From Argopecten irradians (taxonomy: Eukaryota; Mollusca; Bivalvia; Pectinida; Pectinidae), in the NCBI RefSeq assembly GCF_041381155.1, contig NC_091134.1, positions 2,352,001 to 2,416,000 of the forward strand: a stretch of DNA of 64,000 bases. The letters run 5' to 3'. The notes under the pieces are model-generated. The model did not search any database. It was given only the letters and a program-made list of their open reading frames with translations, and was not told the DNA's origin. Shown here piece by piece: positions 55,501 to 64,000 of this stretch; within the stretch, counting starts at the first letter, position 1, and the number at the start of each line of letters is the position of its first letter. The position numbers were made by a program, and so were the translations under genes.

Positions 55501-57415
55501 AACAAATTATCACATTGTGCTAACCCTTCGAGCAGCAATGTATCAAACCCAAATACAATGGCAAGGGTGAATATTGATAGTGAAACAGATATTTACAATA
55601 CAATGGATATCTTCGATTTTGAACCTTTTTTCCTTAGAATTTGAGTGGGTTGTTTTGGCTATTATTACTAGTTATCGGCATTTTCCTATACCTAATAGGT
55701 AAACAAGTTTCGCATGTCAAACTAAAGTTTATTAATAGTATTTTATGTAGTTAAAGTGTAATTGTGGTAATTGGGGAATCTACACTTTTAGTGGGGAATC
55801 TACACTTTTAGTAGTTAGATTATATTTCCAAGGCATTCAATGCAGGTTTACGTTGAACAAAACCACTAGGCGGACAATCAGTACCTTACCTTTATAAAAG
55901 CAGAAAGAAATGTTTTATTAATGAAAATATAACATTCAGGTATGAAGAAATTTATTTCAATATGTGGGAGGTAGTGAAGGATACGAAATACGGTAATCTC
56001 TCTCTTGAATTTTGCAACATTCCGTGACCCTCCTGATAACATAGCTTCTTTCATCAAACAAAAAAGTCGAATGTTGAATGCACGATTGTTTTCTTTAAAA
56101 GATAATATGGTATGCTTTCATTTTACAAAAAAAAATGTTATTTGGTGTACAGTATAATTATTTTACACAGATGAAGAAGAGAAAGTCCTGATGAGTGGAA
56201 CATACAGCTTTAATAACGAGAATGGCGTGGTAGAGTCACAGCCGACAAGCACTGGTACACTAGTGGTCAAAGACCGAGAACAGTCGCCGGCCGCCTCGCA
56301 GACGACACGGTCAGAACCTGGCGGGAAACAAGTCGGACCCTCAGCATCCTCTGTGCCGTTTGACGACGCTCATTTGTGAAAGAAACTGGACACAAACTCT
56401 ATTCTCCTGTCAGTCTGAGGAACAGAAATCGTAAGAAACACTTTATGTCTCCTAATTTTTGGTATAGATAGATTCTTAAATACAGTCTATGGCTATTTCA
56501 TTCTAGAAGACGTTTAATGGATCTTTAAAAATTCATTAAAGAGGTTGGTGATTTGACTTATATTAAGCAAATGAAATAACTTGATAATTCAAAAAACTTA
56601 CATTGATTACGATGGATTAAATGAAAGGTTGCAAAATGTTTTATACCACGCAGTAAAATTTATTAGAGTTCTAAGGTAGTACCTTCATTTTTAGGATGCA
56701 GTCTGTGCTGTTGCTGGCCCTATCACAAGTACATGGTAGCTACCCGACTAGGCGAGACCCCCTTTATGGCCCTCATTCCGTGTGCTGTCTTTGCACTCAG
56801 AATAAAAGTTAGAACACTATTTGGTATCAAGGTAAGTTTAGATTCAGGACACTTTAAAATTGAATCGGGAAGGTTACAAATAAGAATACAATATAAAGGA
56901 GTATAAAGCAAACCAGAAACTCCGGAAGGCAAGTATTCTTTCATAGACGACTTTCGAAGTTTTAATCTAACACACAATTTCAGTTGTGTACGGGAGGCTG
57001 AAGTAGAGATTTCGGATACATTCGCAACATTTTCGATTTTTTTACTCGCTATGGTCATCGATACATTTAGATCTTCTTATATATATTTAGGCTGGCGCAA
57101 TTTGCATTTGTTGATAGAATTTAAATGTGTGGCTGTCAGCGGATATTAATTTCTTACAACAATTTTTTCCTAGATATTTATAGAGCAGATGATCTTATCC
57201 TTCCGAAACGCCCGGTTCTAATATCCATGTTTTAGTTACGGGTTTGGTATAAAGGCAGTTTGTTTTATACAATCAGTATGCTTCTATTTGTTATTTTGTT
57301 TGACATATGGTGACTGTTTTAGGGCTCGTTGCTGGGCGATTTCTGGGCTTCCATGTGTTGTGAACCATGCGCAGTGTGTCAAATGACGTCGGAGCTTGAC
57401 TCTCTCGGACTTTAA
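52582..57415 (+). CDS. PLAC8/cornifelin-family small protein, with a frame change
   Basis: PLAC8 proteins are short cysteine-rich proteins, often membrane-associated. Four segments: 52582-52591 (ATGGAGACCG), 56171-56430, 56702-56831 and 57323-57415. The domain reads ERNWTQTLFSC, then LCCCWPYHKYMVATRLGE, ALRIKVRTLFGIK, and GSLLGDFWASMCCEPC, ending QMTSELDSLGL. That is the family pattern W..tLFsC...CCCWPc.....RlGe. The frame from the ATG (METDEEEKVLMSG) stops at 56377-56379, two codons before the domain begins in the +1 frame. Either a one-base error or mutation, an unseen splice, or a shift at the stop explains this. Domain recognition is good; the full gene model is uncertain. Confidence 0.75.
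53205..53510. repeat. About 53-bp tandem repeat
   Basis: Five to six diverged units of 'gcgatagaggaaatcgagaa' plus 'tttaggtgaaatattcagtg' plus 'atgatataag'. Confidence 0.85.
55004..55200 (+). mobile_element. tRNA-derived SINE (family S, copy 2)
   Basis: Box A 'ggtggcccagtgcttaagg' and box B 'ggtcgtaaattcgaatccc' are followed by 'gcattgaccgctggtcggtgg' and 'ctctccgggtaatctg', ending 'aataaaacccaaacc'. It aligns by eye with 12512-12725. Confidence 0.75.
56171..56430 (+). CDS. PLAC8-like gene, exon 2 (two frames)
   Basis: Acceptor tttacacag, donor gtaaga. The upstream part, in the ATG frame, encodes a polar Ser/Gly/Pro-rich N-terminus. The final part, in the +1 frame, encodes ERNWTQTLFSCQSEEQK, the start of the domain. 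Confidence 0.65.
56702..56831 (+). CDS. PLAC8-like gene, exon 3
   Basis: LCCCWPYHKYMVATRLGE through FALRIKVRTLFGIK. The acceptor gatgcag at 56701 keeps frame with ERNWTQTLFSC. The alternative AG at 56694 does not. Confidence 0.85.
57323..57415 (+). CDS. PLAC8-like gene, last exon
   Basis: GSLLGDFWASMCCEPCAVCQ and MTSELDSLGL then TAA, the conserved C-terminal half of the domain. Confidence 0.9.
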   Translation, partial: GSLLGDFWASMCCEPCAVCQMTSELDSLGL

Positions 57416-57534
57416 ACATACATACTAGTAGCTAATGATTTTGTATTCAGCATACTGTCTACAATTAACATTTTAACATTTTGTGTCATTGTTCATAACT
57501 AACTTATTAATTCCTTATTGTTACCCAAATCACA

Positions 57535-57690
57535 TTGTAAATTTGGAAGTGGTTATTGTATTTTACAATTTCTAAAACTTGTACATTGTATTTTACAATT
57601 GCTAAACCTTGTACATTGTATTTTACAATTGCTAAAACTTGTACATTGTATTTTACAATTTCTAAAACTTGTACATTGTATTTGTGCCTT
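57535..57690. repeat. About 30-bp tandem repeat in 3' region
   Basis: Four to five units of 'tgtacattgtattttacaat' plus 'ttctaaaact' after the PLAC8-like stop codon, probably in the 3' untranslated region. Confidence 0.9.
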
Positions 57691-57761
57691 CTCCTTGCTA
57701 ATACAGTGAGTATTTGTGTATTTATATATTAATATAAGGAAACGATTTTAATAATGATAAT

Positions 57762-57767
57762 AATAAA
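57762..57767 (+). terminator. Possible poly(A) signal of PLAC8-like gene
   Basis: AATAAA about 350 bases after the stop. Confidence 0.4.
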
Positions 57768-60700
57768 AGTGTATGTTATTCCTATGCAAAGAGTACTAGT
57801 ATATTAACAACAAAAATATTGTTTATCTAATTTTGACTTAAATATTGTAGTTTTCAAATTTCATTTGCTGCATACTCGGTGGTCCAAGGGTTATTTTCAC
57901 TGTCTTTATATGAAGATAGTCATAGTAACCCCTAGACATCGTGGTTGATTTTGCTTTTGATTGCAACAATAGAACATGTACTAATCTTATTATGTATACT
58001 AATAAACTAAGAAGTCGATTAAGGACGATATTATCCAATCGACTATAAATGATGTTGAATTTGAATGCCTACCTGCACATTTTCATTTATCATTTTAAAC
58101 ATTTTGCGGTAGTGACACAACACTGTAATAATTATAAAAATGGCTAAGGCGATGCTGCATTGGCCATGGAATTATTTCATGGATGGTTGTTCTTTGGCTG
58201 TTTCTTTTAGTCGTGAAATAAAAAAAATGTCGAAATGTAACTTCGTGAGTTGCATAATAGTGCTTCAGATGCAACCATAATGAGACTCGGGGACTTGACA
58301 CTATCTACAGACCCATGAAAATGTTTAAACTTTTGAAACAACATGTACATCAACCAAGTAATGATGCTTTTCCTCGCGTGGTTTATCTGCTCCCTGATTT
58401 CCATATGAATAACCATGATTGCATGAAAATCAAATACAGTGGTTGATATAGTCATTGCTGGAATTTCATTTCATTTTAACATCCTAATAGATGAATATAA
58501 ACGAGTTTTTTTTTTGTTTTTTTTGTTTTGAATTGCTATATTCATTGGAATATGATTAATTGTAGTACGTCTACATTATAAAGTGATAATTAAAAAATCT
58601 ATGAAATGATATTGTGTTGTTTGATTTATGGGTTTGTTCATTTTTCAGTCATTTAATATCTGAAGATTCACTAAATTAGTGATGATATTAGGGGTTTAAG
58701 ATCGTTTTTTTATTTTTTTTGGAGCGTTTTTCGTTGGGTCGGCTGGAAATCCATTTTGTCCTCATGACTTGACGCAAATAAACAAAGATGTGACGTCAGG
58801 AGTCAAGGACGTTAAGACAAAATGGCGACCTCTGCTGGATTTGTGCAACATATTTTGGCGTTTAGATTCTTTGAAATGTAGATTGTTGTAGTTATGTGAT
58901 AAAAAAATCTTTGCTCAGGGTATACCATATTTAAGGAGTCAAGGCTAAATTAAACAAAGCGAATAAAAAACAACACTTTATACACACATTAGATGAAACA
59001 TAGAAAATATAATGATTGAAATACATGAGTACTGCATTACAAATAAATTAATAATTATAACATTCAGTCTATTCACAAGAATAACGACGATACGACTTTT
59101 AACATTTAAGCAACATAATGAGATGGGATAAATAAACAAAAGCACAATACGATAGCATAACAATTTATATAGCATTAATCCATGCAAGCATTTCATGTAA
59201 TACCGATATTTGGTTAACTGGAAAATAATTATTCTTTATCTTTAGTTAAATTTCATATTTTTGTATGCGCCTGTTAAAATTGTGTTTAAAAATTTTGAAA
59301 CTATGGGCATTATGCACCTCTCACATTTTTGTCAACAAATACGGAAAAACAATGACAAACCAATCATACTCTGTTCTGATATAGTACTTATTTTCAGGTA
59401 TATTTTACCTGATATTCTACAGATAATTACCATTTTTAAATTATATACACGTATACATTGATATGGACCAAAGAGGTAATACTAATGGTTGTTTTCCAGA
59501 GAACATCATATTGTCTGGTGCACATCTGGTTATCATAACACAATTTAAATAAAACTCCGAAACGGTGTTTCATGATTACAATCAAGATACCAATGTTAAA
59601 TTATATCTAAGAACATGATATAAAGTATAAAAGAAACATTGACATCAAATAGGTGTAATATATGAAAATTAAGCACGCTGGATATTAAGGAGAAATTATC
59701 ATTTTGAAATTACCAAATATAACCTTTTAGATTGAAATTTAAAAATGTAGTGTTATTCACTGCATGGGAAAGGAAGAAAATAATTCATCTTTTTTTTGAA
59801 ATATTTAATATACTTAAGTTACCTACATGCAGACAACATGTATCGACATTTGGTAAGATTCAAACTTATGTTTTCCTTAGCTTAATAATAGCAAATCGAA
59901 ATCTTAGGTATGGATCAGTTTTATTTACTTTTATTCTAAATTGTTTTGTGGTAATCTGATATAATTGATATTTTTTTAAAGAACATTTTTAAGTTTACGA
60001 TATATCACATATTGTAGACATCAAAAATAATCTTTTGAGATAGCATATATTATTGATTTATAGTATATTGGTTTGAGCTAAACAAAAATGTCTTGCCCCA
60101 TTGAATCTGTGATACACTATATTCTAAATGTGTTGAACAAGGAAATAATCCACACGTGCAGAAAAAAAAAAACAAATTTATCGAATTTTCAAGACAGTCG
60201 CCTGTCCCTTAATACACATAAAACAAACACGGTTACGTGATAAAGCATTAACAATAGAAATAGAAGACGACAAAGGAAAACTCAAGAAAAAAAGTTTGTT
60301 GTTTTTCAAATATGATTTATTTTATAGGTAAAATACTACTTCTTACTGAAATCGGTATCATTTTTTTAAATCCTAACTTAAAACAACGATAATATGTTCA
60401 ATTATTCATAAAATACCCCATGCAATCAAAAGTCGGCCTACCGTTATCGACTGTTTTTGTGTTATCATGAAATAGACCTACACGGATATGGAGATTTTTA
60501 TTATTTTCCTTGAAATTACAAAGGACCTTCACTGCAGTGAAGATTCTATAAATATGAACAAAATCAAAAAAAGTTATATGTGGTATTGTGGCTTATTGAA
60601 CGCTTGATACATATACAAACATAACTAATTTAAATCAAATGTTACCCTCATAGGGATATCAATGTGAGACATATATCACAGTCATGTCTACCAGTGTTAA

Positions 60701-60889
60701 TAGTCTTATCAAAAAGTGTTATGCTGCTGAAGCCTTGCCCAAGGTTCTTACCCGAGGTTCTATCAGCTTATTTTGATAATGACGCCGGATCAAGACCAAT
60801 ATTTAGAACTACAAACCATTCAAAAATATTTGGATGTGATGAAAATCTTCCATTTAGATAGTGAAGTAGAGTCAGTTGTACACGAGTCA
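57768..60889. other. Intergenic, no gene recognised
   Basis: AT-rich with short frames on both strands. An imperfect inverted repeat (58751-58825) begins 'ccattttgtcctcatgact' and ends 'gttaagacaaaatgg' and may be a small foldback element. A T-rich run lies at 58508-58530. Confidence 0.5.
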
Positions 60890-60895
60890 TTTATT
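60890..60895 (-). terminator. Possible poly(A) signal of Ly6-like gene
   Basis: AATAAA on the minus strand about 210 bases past the Ly6-like stop. Confidence 0.3.
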
Positions 60896-61105
60896 GCAGG
60901 TAGTATGCTTATATATGACGTCTTATTTACATTAGGTCGACCTACTGATTCAGGTAGTCATGAGAATAGACGACAATAAAAATAGACATATCAAAAATTG
61001 CCAGAAATAGCCACTACACATCTCCCATATTGCATTTTGACTCCGAGCCCTGGGAGGTATACCCACGTGGCTACTATAGCGACTTGAGTTACTGCCATAG
61101 CGATA

Positions 61106-61359
61106 TCATACAATGTCTTTCTTATATAACAGACAGGCGACAAGTAATGAAATGAAAATAACCATGTTCGGAGTCAGCTCTGTTGCTGATGAAGGCCCGT
61201 TACAGAAGTCGCCGCTACACAGCGTAACACAGAACTGTTGCGCAGAGTTTTGGTCAAAGATACAGGTTGACCGATTGTCCGTAGAGGCAGTAAATGATCG
61301 AAAATTCAGTGAAAATGAACTGCCGTCCGAACATCCACGAATGTACGACAACAGTTGTC
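61106..61359 (-). CDS. Last exon of a Ly6/uPAR-like, probably GPI-anchored protein
   Basis: After a minus-strand acceptor tttttacag (61360) the exon encodes YIRGCSDGSSFS, CIFDQNSAQQFCVTLC and SGDFCNGPSS, then a hydrophobic end NMVIFISLLVACLLY before the stop. The spacing C...C..CSGDFCN is the three-finger (Ly6/uPAR) C-terminal signature. A terminal hydrophobic tail fits a GPI signal. These proteins often modulate channels or receptors at the cell surface. The upstream exons (signal peptide and first cysteines) should lie at higher coordinates, but I could not identify them within the remaining 2.6 kb. Confidence 0.7.
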
Positions 61360-61628
61360 CTGTAAAAACGTAAAGAATAGCTTTAAGTGATACAAATCAG
61401 AATATGATAATATATCTTTTTTAACAATTTCGTAAAAAGGTATTTAGAATAAATTATTACGTTAATTTGATATATCGTCAAACGCTGTTTTCCTATGCCA
61501 TTGATTTCAATACGGACTATCAGGAGAGTGATCCATACCATGGTTCAAATGTAAAAACAAATCATATTTATTTATATAAATCATAACCGTTGTGATTCGA
61601 TTAGATTAATAGAATCTTACATAGGTCT

Positions 61629-61748
61629 GTAAAGTGGACAGGGATATCTCAACCCGAGTGAAAGATTTTGGCTGGTCAACCCTAGGCTTGCCGAGAGTTG
61701 GCGGCCAATATCTTTCACGAGGGTTGAGATATCCCTGTCCACTTCACA
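61629..61748. mobile_element. Foldback/MITE element
   Basis: Arms 'aagtggacagggatatctca' and 'tgagatatccctgtccactt' continue inward over about 40 bases ('acccgagtgaaagatttt' versus 'aatatctttcacgagggt'). It is about 120 bp. A 'ctcccat' / 'atgggag' pairing continues to about 62045 and may mark a longer element. Confidence 0.7.
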
Positions 61749-62107
61749 GTCCCACGTTAGACTTTTTTTCTCCCATACATAGTAGACAAAAAAATATGAA
61801 ATTCCACTTCGTTTCCAGCTTTTTCATCGCGCCATTATCGTAGAAACGTCGTTATGCGTCAAAAGTGATGAGGTCATCTACAATGCGCGAAGCAGTTACG
61901 CCGCATGTATTGATGACGTAACGTAATTGTCTAGCGCGTGTGAGCTGTCTTACACCCCCTGTGTAAGATAGAGATATATTTTCCCTAGCAACCACGGAAT
62001 ATCCCTGTGAAGTATGGGAGAAAACCCTGTCAATTATGGGAGAAAGAAATTTGAAACCCAGTGCTTTGATCACATACACGCATTTTTCGCCTGATAAGTA
62101 CATGTAT

Positions 62108-62228
62108 TAGACTGGATTGCCTACCGTAGTTTTTCTACTCTTCGCTAGGCTTCGCTCCGAAAATACAATAGTTTTTATGAGCGTAGCCTAGCGGAGAGAA
62201 TTGGTACTAAGGCAGGTTATCCAGTCTA
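62108..62228. mobile_element. Small MITE
   Basis: Ends 'tagactggattgcctacc' and 'ggcaggttatccagtcta' are inverted repeats. The interior 'cttcgctaggcttcgctcc' pairs loosely with 'gcgtagcctagcggag'. Confidence 0.65.
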
Positions 62229-62890
62229 GATAAGTATGACAGTTTACAGAACGGAAATTGTGGTCTTCTTTTACTTTGTAAATAGAAGAAACAACAAAAA
62301 ATCAATTAAATCGACAGTGTACGACAGTCTGCTATAAATAAAGCAATTAAATGTAAAAAAACCGTTTCTTACTATAATTTATATATTTAAGTGTAGGTAA
62401 AGTACTTTGAATACGGGCCCTGATTTTTTATCTGTTCTAAAAGGGTCTAAAGGTAGAATGGAAAGAACAGTTATGATAGAAATTAAATGCCATATAATAA
62501 TGACAGAAATGTTCCTCATTTGTATCATTTCATCAAGCCCGAGATAGTTTGTTACTAAAATTGTATCAGCTGGTCTGGGTTTTTTTTTATCGCTGCCAAA
62601 CATTGCCAGGCAGCGAAGATTATCTTTGGCAGCATTAAAAATCCTATATATAGATATTTGATGTACTGAAAAAACTAAAAATAGCCTAATATGTTTATTT
62701 AGCCAAAGGGGTAGAACTATAAAAAAATAATAGTAAGATAAAATAAACTGAAAATCAAAATCTATAAATCACAATATTCTCCTTTTAAAAACTTGTATGA
62801 CGTCGTTAAAACGGAGTATAAACACATCCATGGATTCGATTTTTTATAATTTGTATGACGTCGTTTAAACGGAATAAAAAATACCTCTGA
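62229..62890. other. Intergenic, no gene recognised
   Basis: AT-rich. A direct phrase 'tttgtatgacgtcgtt.aaacgg' occurs twice (about 62794 and 62850), and an inverted 'gctgccaaa' pair sits near 62594-62633. Confidence 0.45.
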
Positions 62891-62897
62891 ATTCGAT

Positions 62898-62950
62898 AAT
62901 AGGTCACCATGACCTATAAGTCACCTGACCATAGGTCATGGTGACCTATT
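62898..62950. repeat. Perfect 20-bp inverted repeat heading a dispersed element
   Basis: 'aataggtcaccatgacctat' and its exact complement are separated by 13 bases. They are followed by 'gcaatagtcttttatccgtc' and a (gtcgtgc)n run, a repeat head of the kind seen widely in mollusc DNA (from memory). Confidence 0.75.
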
Positions 62951-62954
62951 GCAA

Positions 62955-63970
62955 TAGTCTTTTATCCGTCGTCGTGCGTCGTGCGTGGTCCGTCGTGCGT
63001 CGTGAGTTAACATTTCCTTATGAACGCGATAACTTAAGTATATGTATGTAGACTAACAGTGAAAAGACTTTGGACGAGTTCGAAATTCAGCTTGATTCGA
63101 CGATAATTTACGGAGTTATTGCCCTTTGCACTAATAATTACTTTTGGACATGTGAACACGATAACTTCAGTTTCTATAAACCTAGCTGAATCAAACTTTG
63201 TATGTAGACTAATATTGAAAAGATCTCGAACGAGTTCGAAAATCGACCTCATTCGATCGTTACTTACAGAGTTATTGCCCTTTTCAATAATAATCATTTA
63301 TAACTTGAGTAAATACAAACCAAGCTTTATGAAGTTTGGTATGTAGACTTTCATTACAAATTTCTCAAATGATTTGGAAAAATCAGCTTGATCCGACGAT
63401 AATTTACGGAGTTGTTGCCCTTTGCACTAATAATTATTATTGGACTTTGTGAATACGATAACATGATTAAATATGCACTCAGTTCATGAAATTTTGAAAT
63501 TAGACTAAAATTGGAAAGATCTGGGACAAGTTAGAAAATTGACCTGATTAGATCCCAACTTACCCTTTGCAATCATAACAATTGAATCTTGTGAACATGA
63601 TAACTAAGTAAATATGCACCGACCTTGATGACATTTTTATGTACACTAACATGAGAAAGATATCAGACGAGTTTGAAATTCAGCTTGGTTCAATTGTAAC
63701 TTACGGAGTTATTTCCCTTTGCAATTATAGTTATTGAATCTTTTGAACATGATAACTTAGTAGATATGATCCGAGCTTTGGCAATTGCATATAGACTAAC
63801 ATTGGAATATCTGGAACAAGATTGAAAATAATCTTGATTCGACTTATTTACAGAGTTTTTGCCCTTTGTGGTATTAATTATTAACCTTTGTGAACACAGT
63901 AATGTGAGTAAAATTATATATGCACCAAGTTTAATGAAACTTTGTATGCTGACCTATTAGATGTATGTTC
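62955..63970. repeat. Array of about 170-bp units ('gagttattgcccttt' class)
   Basis: At least six diverged units share 'gaacacgataact', 'tgtatgtagactaa', 'gaaaagat', 'gacgagttcgaaa' and 'acggagttattgccctttgc'. Related in its core to the array at 8725-9500. It may run past the right edge. Confidence 0.8.
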
Positions 63971-64000
63971 CCATTTCGTGAACAAAATACATCAGTTGGC

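Larger units (their letters stand above)
52592..56170. other. Long intron of PLAC8-like gene
   Basis: Contains the 53-bp tandem repeat at 53205-53510 and the SINE at 55004, listed separately. A 19-bp tandem duplication 'ggggaatctacacttttagt' sits at about 55780-55812. No other coding sequence was seen. Confidence 0.55.

Noticed and set aside
58207-58455. 82-residue minus-strand frame
   Set aside because: Reasonable composition but no recognised family, neighbour or splice sites.
60664-60979. Two overlapping plus-strand frames of 65 and 68 residues
   Set aside because: No family pattern; the region overlaps the expected 3' end of the minus-strand Ly6-like gene.

Overview
The window looks like AT-rich nuclear DNA of a lophotrochozoan animal, most likely a bivalve mollusc. 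The evidence is multi-exon genes with GT-AG introns, tRNA-derived SINEs, many small inverted-repeat (MITE-like) elements, and tandem arrays whose units contain a 'gagttatggccctt'-type core, a pattern common in bivalve genomes. The species call is inference.

Layout. (1) About 0.7-21.9 kb, plus strand: a P5B-type cation/polyamine ATPase (ATP13A2/3 family). I joined 25 exons in consistent phase, about 1042 residues, from just upstream of the first core helices to the stop. The N-terminus (roughly 150-170 residues in relatives) lies left of the window or was not recognised. (2) 21.9-30.3 kb: no convincing gene, apart from a tentative two-codon first exon at 27.2 kb. (3) 30.3-42.7 kb, plus: a TRPM (melastatin) channel with 16 joined exons, about 1079 residues, covering the C-terminal part of the cytosolic melastatin region, S1-S6, the pore, the TRP box, a coiled coil and a triple repeat at the C-terminus. 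No exon for the usual N-terminal SLOG/LSDAT region was found. (4) 45.3-48.3 kb, plus: a nearly intronless secretin/Methuselah-like GPCR with a somatomedin-B-like cysteine module. (5) 52.5-57.4 kb, plus: a small PLAC8/cornifelin-type gene with a TATA box and an unexplained frame change. (6) 61.1-61.4 kb, minus: the last exon of a Ly6/uPAR-like, probably GPI-anchored, protein. The genes do not form an obvious pathway. Several encode membrane proteins, which may be coincidence.

The most striking feature is in the introns. In both the ATPase and the TRPM gene, several minisatellites and short duplications start at an exon-intron junction and repeat the splice site itself. In the TRPM gene, five successive copies of a 39-nt mini-exon ([13 protein letters not shown], the end of helix S2) each keep an AG acceptor, an open frame and a GTAAGT donor. 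Other arrays repeat only a donor (after 7355 and 33707) or only an acceptor (before 31670). Smaller events duplicate a donor at 11250-11371 and an acceptor near 13872/13916. Together they look like repeated tandem duplication of splice junctions, a possible route to new exons, decoy sites or introns.

The rest is interspersed-repeat matter: two palindromic inserts with clear target-site duplications, several MITEs (one family present twice), two to four tRNA-derived SINE copies, a pogo/Tigger-like inverted-repeat element, a decayed LINE ORF1, long minisatellites and microsatellites. All exon calls were made by eye from reading frame, splice sites and remembered family sequence. No alignment was run.
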